Shown here: in pieces, positions 50,708 to 53,857 of the stretch
Layout: each line of letters starts with the position of its first letter
Numbering within the stretch: position 1 is the first letter of the stretch
Source: Proteromonas lacertae
Taxonomy: Eukaryota; Sar; Bigyra; Opalinata; Proteromonadidae
Assembly (NCBI GenBank): GCA_002245135.1
Contig: NGBS01000918.1
Span: 1-53,857 of the forward strand
DNA length: 53,857 bases
Direction of reading: 5' to 3'
Position numbers and translations under genes: made by a program
Notes under the pieces: generated by a model
What the model was told of the DNA's origin: nothing
Database searches by the model: none
What the model saw: only the letters and a program-made list of their open reading frames with translations

Positions 50708-51667
50708 ATGTTAGTTTCGAATCATCGTGTATACTACTTAAATTCTGATATGATTGTGTTATCTGATTCCATGGGTGGAGGAAACAAGTATAAGAAGACA
50801 TTAAAATTGCAATCATTCGATGATGATTATACTCATGTCAGCTTATTACATGCTGTTATACCCAATTCATTCCCAACTATACAGGAAGAAACAAATGATG
50901 AGTTTTCATTAGTATTCACATTGGGATGGAGACATGATGTTCAAGTAGATGAACCAAAGTATCCAAACATCATAAAACACCTCAAAATACCAGAAGGATT
51001 CTATGATGAAACTCAGATATTAAGTATGATTAATAATTTAGTCAAAAATATGACATATGATGTTTTTGGAATAAAAGATGATGCATATAATGAAGATGGT
51101 TCACATGTGTCTATTATACAAGGAAAAGGAGATTTATTTCGTATAGACAATTTCGATGATAATCAAACATATCATATTGAGGTAGCTAATGATATGAATA
51201 TAATATATTATCAAAAAGACCCAGTATATTGGATAGAAAAATTAGAGATCATCACCAAAGATCTTAGTTACAAAATATTAGGTATACCCAAAAACAATTA
51301 CTGGTGTTGTTTTAAAGAATATATTCCATCTGAAGAACCAGAGAATCAACAAGAAATTATGGTTAAGCCATTCCCATTTACTCATTTGCCATTTCGTCCA
51401 TCTTTGATATGGGTTAATTCTATATCCATTAGATTAGACATAGTGAATATTATGCAGGATTCAAATGTATTAGAAAATATACCCGTTTCAAATCCAGAGT
51501 TGCCATTTATTACATATCAGAATAATGACATATTGAATACATCGAAGAGATTTAATAATACCTATAACAATGGTATGATCACTATTCAGATTACTCAACA
51601 AAATGGCTATGAACTTAATCTTGATAATATTGAGTTTAATTTAGATATTGTTGTATTTAAAGTCTAA
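50708..51667 (+). CDS. Minor capsid (penton-like) protein of the Maverick
   Basis: 319 aa, starting at an ATG, directly before the major capsid gene as in Polintons. The first part (YYLNSDMIVLSDS, LKLQSFDDDYTHVSLLHAVIPNSFPTI, then IPEGFYDETQILSMINNL) matches the single-jelly-roll minor capsid of Polintons, which forms the vertices. It looks whole; its end overlaps the start region of the next frame. Confidence 0.7.
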   Translation: MLVSNHRVYYLNSDMIVLSDSMGGGNKYKKTLKLQSFDDDYTHVSLLHAVIPNSFPTIQEETNDEFSLVFTLGWRHDVQVDEPKYPNIIKHLKIPEGFYDETQILSMINNLVKNMTYDVFGIKDDAYNEDGSHVSIIQGKGDLFRIDNFDDNQTYHIEVANDMNIIYYQKDPVYWIEKLEIITKDLSYKILGIPKNNYWCCFKEYIPSEEPENQQEIMVKPFPFTHLPFRPSLIWVNSISIRLDIVNIMQDSNVLENIPVSNPELPFITYQNNDILNTSKRFNNTYNNGMITIQITQQNGYELNLDNIEFNLDIVVFKV

Positions 51668-51698
51668 TTTTTATATTTCTTTATTCTTTTGTTTTCTA

Positions 51699-53183
51699 AT
51701 GGCTTTATCTATTCCAAAAGAACAGAAACATGGTGTAGATGTCCCTGTGATGCTACCCTTCTATAATTATGTGAGATTGACTCCGATGGGATCAACATCA
51801 GAATATACTCTAAGTGATAACACGTATACAGAAGAGATTAGATGGGAGATAAGTGGAGATAATATCATTAATCTCGCTAAGTCATATATTCAATTCGATA
51901 TAGATGTGGAAACAGAACCATTAGCAAAAGGTTCAGAAGCAGGTGCTGTTAGAGCAGATTTAAGTAAGAAACTTATAAATAAAGATGATGATTTATATCC
52001 AAGTACAATTGGAGGAATTAAAGAAGGGTTTGGCTTGGCCTCTTTTAGAATTTGTAATCAGACTGGAACAGATCTGGTCAAGCTTGATGATTCATATGAA
52101 CCATATCGTGTATTTATGGACGAATTAGTTAGAAAGAGATGTGATATATTCTATCAAGACAATTACTATGATGGAATACAATTAGATTGGAGTAACGATG
52201 AACATAGTTATCTTATTCAAGATGTTAATAAATGGAAAATGGACCAAAGAAGGTGATGATGATATGCATGTTAGTGTTATAGACATTTCTGATGAAAGTA
52301 ATAATAAAGTAACTAATGCTACTGTGTATAAGAGTAAAAAGACATTACATTTCAAATTACAGTTAGGTAAATTTTACAATACATTTGGCTGCATTAAAGA
52401 GTGATGTATTCTTTGGAGAGAGAATGTATATATGCATTCGATTCCAAACTAAAGCAAATTATGGAAATTTGAAATCATATACACCAACCGAATATTGTAT
52501 TGATGAAAATGGCTATGAAGATTTAAATAATGTTATAGCATGGGATAGGGATGGTGGTATTAAAAATATGACATTTAAGAATTTTAAATTTTATGCTTAT
52601 ATCAACAAGGATACTCAATGCAACAATAATAACCAAACAATATTGTTTATCAAAACCTATTCAATTCAATGATTTCAGATGCCATCAAATTGTTGTACCA
52701 TCAGGTGGTTCTGGCATATTCAATTATTCATTCACATTGAATAGTTCCAATGGGCCATTTGTTCGTTACATAATCTATAGGCCATGGATAGAATCATTAA
52801 AAAGATATGCACATGTACCTGAAAATGCACAATTCAGATGGATGATTAATGATTTTGTATATCAGCCAGATTATACACTTATGCAATATTATGATAGCTT
52901 CATGACTGTCCGTGAATATTTCCAAGACTCATGGTTTGATATATTCAGAAAAGATAAGAAGTTCAATGACAAGTTCTTTGAAATATTGAATTTTGGTTCT
53001 AAGGACTTGGACAATATTAAGAACCAGGCAGGTAGACCTTTGGCTACTGATTTGAAAATAACCTTTGAATTTTCAACACCTGGTACAAATGACTTTACTA
53101 ATAATGATATATCTCATCGTTTCTATATCATCACTGGACGTATGGTCACTATTAATGGAAGTGGTATTGTAAGTGTAGTTTAA
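51699..53183 (+). pseudogene. Major capsid protein region of the Maverick, broken
   Basis: Start at the ATG 51699. Readable parts in order: PVMLPFYNYVRLTPMGSTSEY, WEISGDNIINLAKSYIQFDI, ASFRICNQTGTDLVK, then later MTFKNFKFYAYI and a C-terminal portion with FNYSFTLNSSNGPFVRYIIY and FRWMINDFVYQPDYTLMQYY. The length and position after the minor capsid fit the double-jelly-roll major capsid of Polintons. It carries a few breaks. Confidence 0.75.
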
Positions 53184-53248
53184 AAAATCATAATCATAAT
53201 ATCGATAACGGTTATATTTCTTATAATTATGTTTTTGTTATTTTTGTT

Positions 53249-53857
53249 ATGAGTAAAGTTAATTTAGAAAAAATAAAACATAGTCATAAATCCTGTTGAG
53301 ACAGTAGTCAAAGGATGTGGAAAACGTTCCAAAGATAGTGTCCTTGGATATGACTATTTTCAGGAGCCTTTCTGCAACATATTTATTTTAGCTAAGAAAA
53401 ACAGTGGTAAGACTACACTTATATTTAATATGATCCAACACTTGCTAAAAAAGGGATATGACCAAGTGTATTTTTTCGTTGCAACTATATCCAAGGATAT
53501 CATATATGAGAAAATCACTGATATGCTCAAGTATAACCAAATTGAGTACCATTGCTATGATTCAGTAGTGAATGAAGATAGAGTGAATATATTGGATGCA
53601 GTATTAGATAATATCAAAGATATAGACAAAGATAATTATGATTACCAGAGAATATATTTATATTCGATGATATATCATTTGATTTAAGAAATAAATCCGT
53701 TTCTAAATTACTTAAGTCAAACCGTCATTACAAGTCAAAAGTAATTATATCAAGTCAATATGTCACTGACATTACTCCTCTGTTCGTTTACAGCTTGATT
53801 ACTGTTTGGTATTCAAAACCTGAGTATGGCTAATTTAAGAAATTTGTATGCAAGTTT
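53249..53857 (+). pseudogene. FtsK/HerA-type packaging ATPase region, cut by the window edge
   Basis: It contains a Walker A segment (FILAKKNSGKTTLIFNMIQH), a strand QVYFFVATIS, and a Walker B-like FDDISFDL with a following KVIISSQYVTDITPLF sensor-like region. This is the Polinton/adenovirus-class genome-packaging ATPase. It looks broken and its end lies outside the window. Confidence 0.7.

Larger units (their letters stand above)
38300..53857. mobile_element. AT-rich Maverick/Polinton-like element, continuing beyond the window
   Basis: The parts of a Polinton are all present: integrase (40206-41366), protein-primed-type DNA polymerase B (42374-45763), Ulp1-type protease sequence, minor and major capsid proteins (50708-53183) and a packaging ATPase (53249 to the right edge). 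About nine small unknown proteins lie between them. Genes are in blocks on both strands with very short gaps. No terminal inverted repeat or target duplication is visible because the right end lies outside. Several genes look whole, while the polymerase, capsid and ATPase regions look broken. The element is therefore a fossil, but not a very old one. Confidence 0.88.

Noticed and set aside
1-53857. CRISPR arrays, rRNA and tRNA genes, riboswitches
   Set aside because: No regularly spaced repeats and no cloverleaf or rRNA-like stretch was recognised on either strand.

Overview
The window begins with about 300 bp of (CCCTAA)n telomere repeat, so it is the left end of a linear eukaryotic nuclear chromosome. 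Most of it is very AT-rich. Several host genes can be read cleanly only if introns of 17-32 nt (GT...AG, mostly GTA...TAG) are removed. TAA, TAG and TGA all end genes, so the genetic code looks standard. I cannot name the species. The combination of TTAGGG-type telomeres, tiny introns, gaps of a few bases between genes and no sign of ciliate codes points to a compact unicellular eukaryote (protist or early fungal relative).

Layout. (1) 1-304: telomere. (2) 389-14225: a subtelomeric run of intact and decayed genes for glycan and lipid head-group modification: GT10 fucosyltransferase, LicD-like protein, OafA/SGNH acyltransferases, FkbM methyltransferase, DxD glycosyltransferases, a plant-type two-domain phosphoethanolamine N-methyltransferase and a GT31 enzyme. 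(3) 14607-19333: a hAT transposon with an exact 8-bp target duplication, carrying inside it a 489-bp inverted-repeat element and a Tc1-type transposase gene. (4) 19850-28676: the glycan array resumes: acyltransferase remnants, a chimeric acyltransferase copied in inverted orientation from 3316-4690, GT15, GT92, two fucosyltransferase-like genes, a GDPD-like gene and a DUF229 sulfatase-fold gene with three tiny introns. (5) 28700-35560: mobile-element graveyard: a capsid scrap, a Harbinger-like scrap, an integrase/Ulp1-protease element, a short hAT derivative and a TA-flanked MITE. (6) 35600-38265: a fragment of a GC-richer Maverick/Polinton-like element. (7) 38300-53857: a second, AT-rich Maverick/Polinton-like element (integrase, protein-primed type DNA polymerase B, capsid proteins, packaging ATPase) that runs off the right edge. 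Both Mavericks look broken and are treated as fossils.

How it works together (inference). Nearly all host genes have an N-terminal membrane anchor followed by a sugar-, acyl-, methyl- or phosphate-transfer domain. The array therefore looks like a telomere-proximal store of Golgi/ER surface-glycan decorating enzymes that is being reshuffled by duplication and conversion. The two most notable observations are the set of tiny introns, down to a candidate of 17 nt, and the inverted duplication of about 1.4 kb that produced a chimeric acyltransferase reading frame.
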